From: Torreya grandis
Taxonomy: Eukaryota > Streptophyta > Pinopsida > Cupressales > Taxaceae
NCBI GenBank assembly: GCA_037957365.1
Contig: JARHVA010004906.1
Coordinates: 612,501 to 676,500, forward strand
DNA: 64,000 nucleotides
Direction: 5' to 3'
Shown: positions 1-11,493 of the stretch, piece by piece
How positions within the stretch are numbered: the first letter of the stretch is position 1
Layout of the letters: every line of letters starts with the position of its first letter
Translations under genes and position numbers: made by a program
The notes under the pieces: generated by a model
The model's database searches: none
What the model was told of the DNA's origin: nothing
What the model saw: only the letters and a program-made list of their open reading frames with translations

Positions 1-1800
1 GATAGTCAATGTTTTCTCCATCTGTAACTAGGGAAGTCAATTTTTTATTTTTCTCTACACACCGACACAAGTAATCAGTGCCTTCTTCGTTATCTTCATT
101 TACAATAACTGTAAAAATATGCCCTGTACATCATAAAAAAATATTTTTAGTGATAATATGAAGATATATAAATAATGAGAATAAATTATACATAATAAAA
201 CTTGGCTGCACTAGATTAGATACATGGTCAAAGTCATCTGTAAGTTGTAATGTTATTAGAACCTGATATGTGTTGATTGGAATTAGAGGTTTGGAACTAT
301 AATCATCCATCCGCTCTTATGACACTCATTCGAAACAGAGTCCACACATGAAAAATAGAAACATGTCAAGTGTCGTGTATGAACAGTCCAAGAAATTGTA
401 TTTGAGCTATGAAATGAGTGGAGGTCACTTGAACCCATTAGATTCATACAATCCCCATACTTTACCAAGTGTTCTTTCTCTATTAACCAAAAATATCTAC
501 GAACAGTAGAATTCGGTTGAGCACCATAACACATGTTCTTATTACACCATTTAACCATAGTTTTTGCATCTATTCAATGAACGCCCTCTTCAAAATTTAA
601 CTCCTCCCTTGTAATAGTTCTTTTTACACATGCTCCAGCACCGTCATGCTACCTTTTTTCATGGCTAGCGTCGATGAAACTCCAAATGTGTTCTACACTT
701 GTGGTAATGTGCATCCTACTCAACCAATAAAATATCTATGCATTTTTAAATTGTGATGTGCAGTTATCTAACCAAATGTAATGTTGATTGAAAGTAATGT
801 TCATCTGACTCAACTATTTATAAAACTTCTGAAAACAACTTTGCACATACTCTGAACAATGTAATCTGTCATCACTAATATAGAAATGGTACTCCCTTAA
901 TATTTTTTATTTTTGCTCTGTATTATCAAGTACATGCATGAATATTATATGCACAAATATGCCAACTTGTGATGAGTTGTAATACTACGATTGGACTTCT
1001 ATTTGGGGTTTGAATGTGTAATTCTCTGCAAAATCAACTATTGAAATAATGGAACCAAGTGGGAATGTATCCTTGCATATCTTGAAATGTTCATCCAACC
1101 ATCTAGCCATGTGTGTGTGCCTTGCATAGTCATAAATAATCTTCTCCTAAATTTGACCAAAAATTTTGAAACAAGTATCTTTTTTGTAACAAGCTCATAC
1201 ATTTTAGATTCTTTGTCATATTTTACTTGATAAGCCACTGATTTATATTTGCTTAAACCAACTAATTTATGTCTAATTACACTTGTAATCTCTTCATAGA
1301 TAATTTTTTTTAAATTTGGCAATACACCACAAATACTGTAATTTTCATTTAAACATGATATATTGTAAAATAATTGTCCATCCAATCTTTTGTAGAAGAT
1401 AGTTGCAATAATTTCTCTGGATGATTTTGGTAGAAATTCAATGCCACACTCCTAAAAAATGTTAATATGTAAAGTACAACAAATATGGTGAAAAACATCA
1501 TAGTGCATTGAAAATTCAACATGTTGCCTACAACAAGTGGTGCGTGTGTGATTTATTTTAACATAAAAAGGTTTTTCCATCTCAAAATATCTTTGATAAA
1601 TATAAATTTGTGGACGTTTTTAAAAAAAAATAGAGTACAATTGTGTTTGAGTCATATCTAATAAATATTTTGGATGCGGTTTACGGTTATGAGAACCAAC
1701 TCTTCTTTTCACAACATCTCTTGCATTGGACAAACCTCTTGTATTGTCTTTCCAAATTTGATCAAGTAACTCTTTGAGAGTATTGGATAGAGCCTTGTCC
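1..1800 (-). pseudogene. decayed transposase-like gene (SDD / DNC-SQFK / HDGAGA family)
   Basis: Read on the minus strand, successive frames give one coherent protein broken by stops and frame changes. Recognisable pieces in order are: a Cys/His-rich stretch near 1500-1540; the segment at 1385-1038; an ENYTFKPQ-like piece near 1010; EYHFYISDD near 890; WLDNCTSQFKNA near 770; HIWSFIDASHEK near 690; HDGAGACVKRTITREEL near 640; and the open segment 558-283. This motif order (acidic SDD, DNC/DGC-SQFKN, a GHGKG-like block, then DGAGA-VKR) is a pattern I remember from uncharacterised, probably transposon-derived proteins of plants and animals with an RNase H-like DDE fold; I cannot name the superfamily. 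A further in-frame piece, with a Cys pair, may continue to position 1, so the gene probably runs off the left edge. At least five in-frame stops make it non-functional. Family placement is inference; the coherence of the reading is seen directly. Confidence 0.55.
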
Positions 1801-2188
1801 TTTTTTGGAAGACTACTAGAGAATGCCCAAAGCTCATTGGTATTAGATTCATTAAGTCTTTCATGTCTTTCAATTGCTTTCCTTATTGTTTTTCTATTTA
1901 TATTAAGTATTCAGCTTGTTTTTGAAAACATTCATTTTTTCATTATTATGTCACTTAACAAGTTGTAAGTATACGTTGGACAACATTACAATCTTTGGTG
2001 CATGATTTTGGGCTTACAATATGATATGCATTATGTAGATTTTCAATAATTTCATTGTTTTCATCATCCATGTTAGATGTTCTTAGTCCTAATGTGTACA
2101 TTATAGGTCTTATCTTAATCAATTTTATCAATGAAAAAAATAATTGACATCATTGACTATCATACTGCAAATTATGAAAGAAAATATC

Positions 2189-2944
2189 TCAAATTTGTTG
2201 AGCCAATCTTTTTGAATGGCGATCAAATATTTTATTATGCATTGGTTTTAAAATATTTTCATCGAATTCAATTAAGTACTTGTATTTTCTACGCATAATT
2301 CTTGGAGGTGTTGGTAATGGTGAAATTTGTTGAGAGAGTGTTTCAAAACCATTAGTACTTTCATTGTTTAGAGATGGGATGACATTAAATTCTTCATTGT
2401 TAATTTCTTCATTATATGTTTCCATGAATTTTTTTTTTATGGTTAATTTCATCATTATTTGTTTCCATCAAATTTTCTTCATTTATGGGGGATGAAGCAT
2501 CATACATAGACTCATCATCAACAAAATAAAAAACTTGGAACTTTGAATGTGAACTTTCAACATTAACTAATTCATTATTTTCATTTCATTATTGTCAATT
2601 TCATTATTATTCATTTCATTATGGTCAATTTAAATATTATTGAATTTAGTATAGTTAATTTCATCATTACTTAATTCATTATCATCAATTGGCTCATTAT
2701 CTATGGCATTTGGTCCATCAAGGTTAGGATTTGTACCTTGTTTAATTTCTTGCATTAGTAGCTTGTGTTTCTCTTTGAAATATTCTAATTCCTCTAGTGT
2801 TTTGTTCTTAAACAACTTCCTCTTCCTCTTCGAAAATGATCCGAAACCCATCAGAAGGGACAATTGATAACTTTTCAAAGGTGGGGTCAAGTACATAGGT
2901 ATGTAGATATCATAGAAGTACATATAGAATGTTTGTATGGACAA
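2189..2944 (-). pseudogene. possible N-terminal remnant of the transposase-like gene
   Basis: Two short minus-strand open frames (2944-2630, 2455-2189) lie upstream of, and on the same strand as, the transposase-like remnant. The first holds a Lys/Arg-rich patch (KRKRKLFKNK) followed by a charged stretch. The second is rich in Asn/Glu, with a PLPTPPR segment and MRRKYKYL. Such low-complexity charged sequence is common at the N-terminus of plant transposases but is not diagnostic. Much of the region is degenerate ATT/AAT repeat, so the frames may be fortuitous. I do not recognise a domain. Confidence 0.2.
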
Positions 2945-2959
2945 AAGTCTTGATTCAGG

Positions 2960-3265
2960 CTAAAAATAGTCGTTGATAAGTGAGCTTATCACTAAAATTA
3001 TAATAACGTGATCATGTTCTATAGTGTGATCACATTATTAAATAACGTGATCGCGTTATGTTTTCTACAAGGTCCCAACAAATACAACTCATTGAGAAGT
3101 TGATATCGATAATAACGTGGTCGTGTTATTGTCGATATAAGCTATGGGGTTGGCAATTGCAAATGAGGACCGAGTGTTGCTTATGTTAAGAAAAACATGA
3201 TTGCATTATTAAATAAAGTGATCACATTGTTAAATAATGTGATCCCATTATACTTAATGTAGATA
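2960..3265. repeat. cluster of AATAACGTGATCACGTTATT-type palindromes
   Basis: The core AATAACGTGATCACGTTATT (itself a palindrome) recurs about six times in degenerate form: near 3003, 3025, 3040, 3113, 3200, 3215 and 3235. One copy (about 3104-3140) sits in longer arms, TATCGATAATAAC against GTTATTGTCGATA, able to form a hairpin. A separate small palindrome, GATAAGTGAGCTTATC, is at 2976-2991. No gene is visible here. Confidence 0.6.
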
Positions 3266-3800
3266 AGGGATTATGGATTGGGGATTAAGTCAAATTAGTG
3301 CATAGGGTTTATGGACTAGGGATTAGAAATTAGGCATTAGGGATTACAATTTATCTTTTAGGAATTAGGGATTACAATTAAGGTCCAAAGTGAAGGTGCA
3401 TGTCTATTGGGACCTTTCTTCTAGAATGGCTTGGCTTTATGGATACTCATGTCGCTCCCTGCGTTAAAGCCCACAGTTTTGAATTGACATTGTGATGGAA
3501 GGGAAATGGCTCCCCATAGAATGAAATGACATGTGCATTTAATAAAATAGTAGGTAGCATGTTTTATGACATGTGGCATGAAAATGTTTTCAGGTATGTT
3601 TTCCTAAGTGCATTAAATACCATATCACTTGCAGTTTCAATTTGTTAAGTGGTCAGCCAATATGTTTTCCAAAGTACATTAAATGCCATGGTATTACTTC
3701 TTAATTCATTTTTTGCTTCTCCTAATACTTGGATAAAGAAGCTCTAAGCACGTCAAAAATGTAAAAAATAATAATAATTCATAATTTAATAAAATGTGTT

Positions 3801-3980
3801 TTTAGATTGCCATTATACCTTGGATGTCATCGTGCAAATTGAGTGAATTAGTCAGATGGGGTAATCAGTTATGTGATTTAGGCCAAACTGAGCCCTATGA
3901 ACTTAATTCTTAGTCTAGTAATGATGTTAATTTGGGCTTAAATGATTGGTTCAAGGTTTAAAGAGTCTATATTTGTGGTT
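3801..3980 (+). repeat. direct repeat copy 1 (about 180 bp)
   Basis: This segment is repeated, diverged but clearly alignable, at 5231-5407. Shared stretches include TGATTTAGGC, ACTGAGCCCTATGAACTTAA and GGTTCAAGGTTTAAAGAGT. The spacing of about 1.43 kb suggests a partial tandem duplication that includes the telomere-like sequence between the copies. Confidence 0.75.
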
Positions 3981-4208
3981 TAGAGTTTAGAGATTAAGAA
4001 CATTAGGATTAGGGCTTAGGGTATATATATAAAATAATTTAGGCAATTGGGGCAAATTTGGGAGCCTTGAACCTATATCTATGATTACAAAATATGAATT
4101 TGGCGTCAATTATCCCCACATCATTGCAAACTGAGCCTATGAAGTCAATTGTGGTAATGAGTGATACAATTTTAACCAAGTTCATCCATATGAACCTAAT
4201 TCTTACTC

Positions 4209-4229
4209 TGTGTGTGTGTGTGTGTGTAT
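4209..4229 (+). repeat. (TG)n microsatellite
   Basis: About ten uninterrupted TG dinucleotides within the telomere-like region. Confidence 0.9.
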
Positions 4230-5230
4230 AAAGGATGTTAATTGGGGTTAAATTTATTGGTTTAGGGTTTTGGGTCTATAATTTAAAGGGTTTGGGGCTT
4301 AGGGTTTAATGTAAATGGTATAGGGTTTGGGGTTAAAGTTAAATGATACAGGGTAACTTAGGGTTTAAGATATCGGATATTGGGTCTAATCACTAAGATA
4401 ATTGAAAAAAATTTGAGCTGCTTGTGACACCTATTTATGACTTGATTGCCTTCATGCTTGCATTTCTAATAAAGGTAGGGTCAATTATGCCATGTACATG
4501 TTGCATACATGTTATACAATCGATTGAGCCATAAATTTGGTTTAGGGGCTCAATTTTGCCCATATCACACAAGGAATTATATAAATTGACTAATTGGATC
4601 AATTCATGATAAAAGATCAATCTTTTGATTTTGCCCCAAGTCATATCTTGCTATTGAAGACCCCCAAATTGGTCTCAAATGCCTTCTCGATTAAAATAAT
4701 CAACTAGCTCTCCTCCTCTTTGGTTAATTAGGTTGAAAGGGCTCGAAATAGCCCCAATTTACTAAATAAATGCACATCTAGATTGGTACTCCAAAGGCTC
4801 TAGCCATAGGTTTAACAAGTGCATAAATTATGACATCTCATGATAAAATAAGCTATATCATAAGGCATGTATGTTTGTGTTATGTAGTGGGCATTAGGGC
4901 ATATGGCTTATAATTTAAATGTTTTAAGGATCATTAGGATTAGGGCATATGGTTTAGGTTTAAGGACATGTATATTAATGTGTAATCACTAGATATGCCA
5001 TGTGTTCAAACTAGATTCTTACTACAAAGGATGTTAATTGGGACTAAATTGAAGTTGGTAAATCCCTGGAAAGTAAATGATTTACAATTTAGGGTATAAT
5101 GTTTAGGGTTTATGGTTTACGACTTCTAGGTTTTAATGTATATACATGGTTTAGGGTACACAAGGTCAATCACAAAGATAATTGAGGACAATTGAAATCA
5201 CTTGGACTCATTTGCAATTATATAACATAT

Positions 5231-5407
5231 TTTTGGGTTATCATTATACCATGGATGTCATGTCATGCAGATTAAGTGAATTAGTCAAATGGATCAATCA
5301 GTCGTGTGATTTAGGCTAAACTGAGCCCTATGAACTTAATTCTTAGTCTAAATGATGTTAATTTGGGCTAAAATAATTGGTTCAAGGTTTAAAGAGTTTA
5401 TATTTAT
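5231..5407 (+). repeat. direct repeat copy 2 (about 180 bp)
   Basis: Second copy of the repeat at 3801-3980. It ends close to where the minus-strand gag remnant (5415-5966) becomes recognisable, so its end may mark the truncation point of that retroelement. Confidence 0.75.
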
Positions 5408-5414
5408 AGTAAAT

Positions 5415-5966
5415 ATAATATAGAGATGAGACAATTATTTAAATTTGGCTGGAGAAACTGGTAGATTGGTAAAGGTTCACCGAAGAGGTACTGATAAAAC
5501 TACACGTTGAGGGAGTTCAGAAGCTGCATTAACTATCAATTGATTTTGACTCTTGCTATCATTGACCTTGACTTTGTATAGGACTTTTTTGTTACTCTTA
5601 TTTTTTTGTTCTGAGATACTTGTGTACTTGAGTTTGCCCATTGAAATAAGTTTGATTTATCTTTCCTTTAGTGTGTGACATAATTCAATGAAGGAAGAGA
5701 ATCATTTGAACATAATTGATTCATGTAAAGATGGTATAAAACTCTATTTGAAGAGATCTTGTAACTCTTGATCAACCATGGGGCTAGTCATCTTTACCAA
5801 AATATTCTTATATCGAAGAACATAATATGTGAGATGCTCATTTGACCTTCGTTTCTATTGTGCAACTTGGGCATATGAAACCTTATCACCAATGTTAATC
5901 TTGAAATGAGCTAGGAACATGTTAACTAAAGGATTGAATGCATTGATCGACTGATTCGATAGATTT
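5415..5966 (-). pseudogene. Ty3/gypsy Gag, C-terminal part (second half of a split gag)
   Basis: Minus-strand reading from 5966 downward gives typical retrotransposon Gag sequence: VNMFLAHFKINIGDK, EHLTYYVLRYKN and MVDQELQDLFK, then a more degenerate tail to about 5415 with several stops (for example TAG for a Gln/Lys codon after YAQVAQ). It continues the minus-strand Gag that breaks off at 11494. The chromovirus at 5967-11493 separates the halves, and when one copy of the presumed 5-bp target duplication is removed the reading frame runs through the junction. The downstream pol and left LTR of this host element are not present; sequence below 5410 is telomere-like repeat. Confidence 0.75.
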
Positions 5967-6311
5967 TGCTACACCCTTAACCTTTGGCATGTCTTGGAAT
6001 ATGTGTGGCCGACTTATGGCTTACATACCTTTTTTGTAATCTTATTACATTTCTTTATGTTCTTAGTTAGGTTGGCCTATGGAATAACCATGGCCAAGTA
6101 GACTATTTATAGGAGGTAGTGGTTAGTCTTTGATCATCATGTCAAGTATTCTGCTCTTGGTGCATTGTTGTGGAGGTTTCCCCCTCGAAGTGGCTTTGCT
6201 ATATTATCTATTTTTTGCTCTACTATCAATTTTATTGTGTGATCTCTCATATTTGCTTATTTTATGCAATATAAAATCATTATATGCGAACATCTAAGTA
6301 ATTTCATTACA
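5967..6311 (+). repeat. 5' LTR of chromovirus
   Basis: This LTR begins TGCTACACCC and ends ATTTCATTACA, and it aligns along its length with 11148-11493. TATTTATAGGAGG near 6098-6112 is conserved in both LTRs and is the best TATA-box candidate. Confidence 0.92.
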
Positions 6312-6313
6312 AG

Positions 6314-6325
6314 TGGTATCAAAGC
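6314..6325 (+). promoter_or_regulatory. primer-binding site (tRNA-iMet type)
   Basis: TGGTATCAAAGC lies two bases inside the LTR end and differs by one base from TGGTATCAGAGC, the usual plant initiator-tRNA-Met primer site, which would prime minus-strand synthesis. Confidence 0.8.
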
Positions 6326-6749
6326 TTTGATTTGGGCAAGTTTCCTACGGCATTATTTTTTGGATCTGGTGAGGTGTAACTTCTGTGAGGGGAAGGAGCG
6401 AAAAAACATAACTTACAATCCAGGAAAAAAAGCAGTATTGTTCAAAACGCTTTTTTTAAAAAATATATTTAATAAAAAGTTTGGAATTTTTTTTTTGCCT
6501 TACACAATTACAATCATTGGATTCGTCTCGATGAGACGATCACAATGTTATATTCTGTCGGTACACTTTTTTGTGCCAATTTATTTTACCCTAGTGCATA
6601 AAGGCAATCATTTGATTCATCTTGGTGAGGTGATCGCAATGGTACAATCTCTTGGTACCCTTTTTTTAGGGCAAAAACCTTCCTAGGATTTGTCTATGGT
6701 CAATCCTGCATAGGAATGAAAAGGGGGGCAAAAAACTCCTAAGACTCCT

Positions 6750-9700
6750 TATGTCAATGACAAAATCTGAAACTTTAAATCCATTGATTTCTCAACTTCA
6801 AGCTGACATAAAAGGCTTGGTGTGGCATGATGACTTTGTTATAGTTCAAACTGATGTTTTAGGGATGCATAAAGAGATTAATGGGGTTCATAATCAATTG
6901 AATTAGATCACTGTTTCATTCACTACTTTTTCATCTTAGTTACAGTCAAACAACCCTCCACTTCATCATTTAGGTCCTCTTCTCAACACCAAAAACTCCA
7001 ATTCTGGTATGAAACTAATGTTGTCCAAAGTAGACATGCATAAGTTTGATGGTAAAGATCCTCTCACTTGGATTACCCAACTTGAGAATTTATTTGATTT
7101 GCATCAAACTCCTAGTTCTCAGAAGGTGATAGTGGCATTTCTATATTTGGAATCTGAACAATTCATTTGGTATCACTAGTTATGTGCTCAAAAGACAAAA
7201 AATGGTGATCTTGTTACATGGTCTATTTTCACTAATGAGTTATTGGATCAGTATTGAAATAATGTCTATGAGAACTACTTTACCCAGTTAGCCAAACTAT
7301 GGCAAATTGGAACTTTGAAAAATTATATTCATTAGTTTCAAAATCTATCCTTACGGGTGGAAGACATCACCGAAGAAAATTTGACTGATTTGTTTTTGGG
7401 TGGTCTCAAAGATAGCATCCAATTGGAGGTTCGAATGTTTAACCCAACATCTGTATCGAGAGTTATCCCACATCCACGCATGACAGAGGAAAAAGAGATG
7501 GTCAAATAAAAAACCTTCACTATTGGTCATGATCACATATTTTCAACACCATCATATCCTCAACCCACTAGACTGACACCTTGACAAATTGAAGAAAATC
7601 GAGTCAAAGGGTTGTGTTATGGTTGTGACAAAAAATGGAGCAAAGACCATGATTGTGATGAAAAGAAGTTGTTTTAGATCGAAGGTGCCAATGAGGATGG
7701 CAATGATGAGGAGGCACTTGGCGAGGATGAAGAAAGTCTTAAGAAGGAATCTGAAGAATCTAAGCATACTATTTATTGTTATGCCCTTTCAGGTATTATC
7801 ACTCTCAAAAATATTAAGGTGGTGGGTTTCTTAAAAAAATAGGTCACTATTTCGATTGATTCTGAGAGCACACACAACTTCATCAATAATAAGTTGGTTG
7901 CTCACTTGAACTATTTCATTTATCCCGCTCCATAATTTCAAGTCATGATTACAAATGGTGGTACTATCAATTACTCAAGAAAATGTTATAGTATTAAGCT
8001 AGCCATGGGAGACTACTTGTTGGATTCTCCTATGTTTGTTATTCCTATGGGGGGAATTGACATTGTTTTAGGAGTACAGTGGCTCACCATTTTGGACACT
8101 ATTGAAATGAATTTCTAGGATTTATTCATGCATTTTCATTTTGAGGGAAGGACATTTGAGCTAAGGGGATTAAGGGATAAATCTCCATAACTTGTTAACT
8201 CCCATCAAATGACAAAGATTCTCTGAAAAGGTGCTGAAGGATTTGTAGCTCGCTTGTTTTCTATGGAAGTTCATCTAACTCAGCCATCTACACCTCCTGA
8301 TCTACAACAAGTGATTGATGCCCATTCAGTTATTTTTGGTGACATGTCAAAAGGACTCCACCTAGCCGTACGCATGATCATGCTATCAAACTTATTCTTG
8401 GTAGTACATCACCCAACATCAGTCCATACATATATCTCTATGCTCAGAAAAGTGAAATTGAAAAAATGATATAGGAAATATTGGATGCAAGAATCATTTT
8501 TCATAGCCAAAGCAAATATTTTTCACCAATTATCATGGTGTGAAGGAAAGATGACACTTGGAGGATGTGCCCTAACTATAGGGAACTCAATAAGTACACT
8601 ATCAAAGATAAGTTTCTTATTCCTATCATTGATGATTTGCTAGATGAATTAAATAGTTCTCTTTATATTACCAAGTTAGATCTACGTTTTAGGTATCATC
8701 AAATTCGGATCCGTGATGAAGACATACCTAAAATTGCTTTCAAGACTCATGAGGGCCATTATGAGTTTTTGGTTATGCCTTTTGGGCTAACAAATGCACC
8801 ATCTACCTTTCAAAGTTTGATGTATACTATTTTAAAGTCATTTTTGAAGAAATCTATTCTGATATTTTTTTATGATATCCTCATTTACAATAAAAATTAA
8901 GAAGACCATTTGCACCATGTGAAACAAGTACTCTCAATTTTAGAACAACATCAGTTATATGCCAAACCTTCCAAATATACTTTTGAAGCTCGTGAAGTTG
9001 AGTATTTGGGTCATTTGGTTTCATATACAGGAGTAAAAATGGATCCTAAAAAAATCAAGTAATGATGGATTGATTGATTCCTAAGACACTCAAGAAACTA
9101 AAGGGATTTCTGGGGCTAAATGGTTACTATCGTAGGTTTGTCAAAAATTATTGTAGCATTGTAGCCCCACTCACATCTTTGTTGAAGAAAGACTCATTTT
9201 AGTGGACTGATATAGTTACTAGTACATTTGAACAATTGAAATTGGCGATGTGCACCACTCCAGTGTTGGCTACTCTTGATTTTTCCAAGACTTGTGTGGT
9301 TGAATGTGATGCATCTGGGTATGGTATGAATGTTGTACTCATGTAAGAAGGTAGACCACTTGCATTTGAAAGTTGTCAATTGAAGGGTAAAAATTAGCAC
9401 AAGCTCATTTATGAGAAATAAATGATGGTTATTTTGTATGCAGTCAAACAATGGAGGCCTTATTTGATGGGTCATCACCTTTAGGTAAAGACTGATCATG
9501 ATAGTCTCAAAGATTTTTTGGAACAAAGGTTATCATCTGAAGAATAACAAAAATAGGTAACTAAGATGTTAGGCTATGATTTTAAAATAGTTTACAAGAA
9601 AGACAAGAATAATGTAGTGATAGATGCACTATCTAAGAAGGATGAATCAATTAAGGCTTTGTTATATGCTATAACTATTCTGTAGGCAGATTGGCTAGAG

Positions 9701-11105
9701 GAAGCACGATCAGAATGGGATGAGGATAGTGCTACCCTTGATTTGATTCAGAATCTTCTATAAGGTTTGGGTGGATTTTAAAAATTCACATGGAAAGGTG
9801 ATGCATTATGGTATAAAGACAAATTTTACCTATGTAAAAATTCTCTTCTTAAACAAAAATCCTTCATGAACTTCATGCAACTCCAATTGGGGGTCATTCA
9901 AGATTTTTGAAAACCTATCATAGAATCAATCAAGATTTTTTTGGGAAGGACTCAAGGGGGATGTCCAAAAATATGTGGCTAAATGTATGATCTGTCAACA
10001 AAATAAATTATAAACCATTAAAATCTCAGGTCTTTTACAGCCTTTATCCTATCTTGATCCAACATTGAGAAGAGGTGTCTATGGATTTCATTACAAGGTT
10101 ACCAAGAGCTGATGGTTAAAATATTATCATGGTTGTGGTAGATCATCTCAATAAGTATGCTCATTTATATTCTTTATCACAACCATTTGTTACTAGTATA
10201 GTAGTTTTTGTTTTTTTCAATATAGTTCATAAATTACATGGTACCCCTAAGATCATTATCAGTGATTGAGATCCCATCTTCACTAGTAATTTTTGGACTG
10301 AGTTATTTGCATGTTTGGGCACCCAGTTGGCTCATAGTTCATCCTATCATCCTCAATCTGATGGACAAACTAAGGTAGTCAACAAATGTCTGGAAGGATA
10401 TCTCCATTGTTTTGTTTATGATAAACAAGATAAATGTGTTCATTGATTACCACTTATTGAATGGTGGTATAATATTTTTGTTTATAGTTATTCCAAAATG
10501 TCTCTTTTTTTGACACTATATGGATACCACCTGCCATCCATCACTTCAATCTTGAGGGTCCATCCTAAGGTTCATGCAGTTGAAAAAAATATTCACCATC
10601 AACAGGAGGTCTTTGTCAGTTTGTGTAAAAATTTAGTCATAGCCCATAATCACATGAAACAACAAATAGATCAACATAAGAGTGAGAGGCATTTTGACAT
10701 TGGTGATTGGATTTTTGTTCGTTTATAGCCATATAAGCAAATGTCTTTGAAGCAATAAAAAAAGTATAATAAGTTGTCCCCTAAGTATTATGGGTCTTAT
10801 CAAATCTTGCAAAAAATTGGTAGTGTGGCCTACAAGTTAGAGTTTCCTTCCTCCACTCATATACATCCAATATTTCATGTATCGTGCTTGAAGAAAGTCA
10901 TTGAACATAAAGTGGTTACCCAGACTGAGTTACCATAATTGGATGAGGAAGGAAGAGTTGTTCTTGATCCTTCGGTGATCCTTCAAATGCGCACTAAGTA
11001 GTTGTGGTCTCGAGCAATTAAGGAGTACCTAATCAAATGGAATAATCTGTGCCATGAAGATGTTACTTGGGAGGATGAATCCTTTGTGCAACAATATCCA
11101 TAGTT
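6750..11105 (+). pseudogene. chromovirus Gag-Pol polyprotein, multiply interrupted
   Basis: The reading stays largely in one frame but holds well over a dozen stops. Gag core lies near 7030-7420 (KFDGKDPLTWITQLENLF). The knuckle CYGCDKKWSKDHDC is at 7613-7656, of the CX2CX7HXC form seen in chromoviruses. The protease reads IDSESTHNFI near 7855, with Glu in place of the usual Gly of D-S-G. RT spans about 8540-9050; motif [12 protein letters not shown] is intact, but the YxDD-equivalent box reads FFYDIL instead of FFDDIL, so a catalytic Asp is lost. RNase H begins at VECDASGYG near 9300. Integrase lies around 9880-10740, with VSMDFITRLPRADG near 10080, a stop beside the second catalytic Asp (near 10270) and HPQSDGQTKVVN near 10350. 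The tail at 11010-11100 (EYLIKWNNLCHEDVTWEDE) is chromodomain-like. These proteins copied and integrated the element; none can be made now. Confidence 0.9.
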
Positions 11106-11133
11106 GACTCAACCTTGAGGACAATGTTTTTTT

Positions 11134-11147
11134 GAAGGGGAGGGGCA
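11134..11147 (+). promoter_or_regulatory. polypurine tract of chromovirus
   Basis: GAAGGGGAGGGGCA directly precedes the TG of the 3' LTR, the expected site of plus-strand priming in LTR retrotransposons. Confidence 0.8.
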
Positions 11148-11493
11148 TGTTATGACCTTAACTTTTGGTATGTCTTGGAATGTGTGTTGTTGAATTGTGG
11201 CTTACATACCTCTTTTATATTCTTGTTATATTTCCTTATATTTTTAGTTAGGTCAGCTTATAAAATAACCATGGCTAAGTAGACTATTTATAGGAGGTAG
11301 TGGTTAGTCTTTGATTATCATGTTAAGTATTCTATCTTAGTGCATTATTGTGGAGGTTGATCCCTCGAAGTGGATTTGCTATATTATCTAGTATTCTGTT
11401 TTACTGTCAATTTTTGTTATGTGATCTCTCATATTTGCTTATTTTGTGTGATATAAAATCATTCTGTGTGAATATCTAAGTAATTTCATTACA
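11148..11493 (+). repeat. 3' LTR of chromovirus
   Basis: This LTR begins TGTTATGACC and ends ATTTCATTACA. It is closely similar to 5967-6311, with scattered substitutions and small indels. Confidence 0.92.

Larger units (their letters stand above)
3290..5160. repeat. degenerate telomere-like (TTTAGGG-type) interstitial sequence
   Basis: Short motifs of the plant telomere unit (TTTAGGG, TAGGGTTT, TTAGGGATT, GGGTTTAGG and variants) recur irregularly, densest at 3290-3370, 3955-4025, 4255-4390, 4915-4960 and 5085-5160. They are not in uniform tandem and are interspersed with ordinary AT-rich sequence, so this is an old interstitial telomere-like block or a repeat with a TTTAGGG-like composition, not a chromosome end. 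No open reading frame of interest lies in this stretch. Confidence 0.5.
5967..11493 (+). mobile_element. full-length Ty3/gypsy chromovirus, degenerate, nested in an antisense gypsy gag
   Basis: The element is bounded by two similar LTRs (5967-6311, 11148-11493) that begin TG and end CA, with a tRNA-iMet-type primer site just inside the left LTR and a purine tract just before the right one. The order of domains is Gag, CCHC-like knuckle, protease, reverse transcriptase, RNase H, integrase, chromodomain-like tail, as in Ty3/gypsy chromoviruses. Length 5.5 kb and LTRs near 345 bp resemble the compact Reina-type plant lineage, an inference without a phylogeny. Flanking 5-mers GATTT and GACTA match at three of five positions, so the target duplication is eroded. 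Many stops and LTR divergence show it is old and immobile. Confidence 0.92.

Noticed and set aside
3290..5160. A true telomere
   Set aside because: Motifs are degenerate and scattered, and ordinary retroelement sequence lies on both sides.
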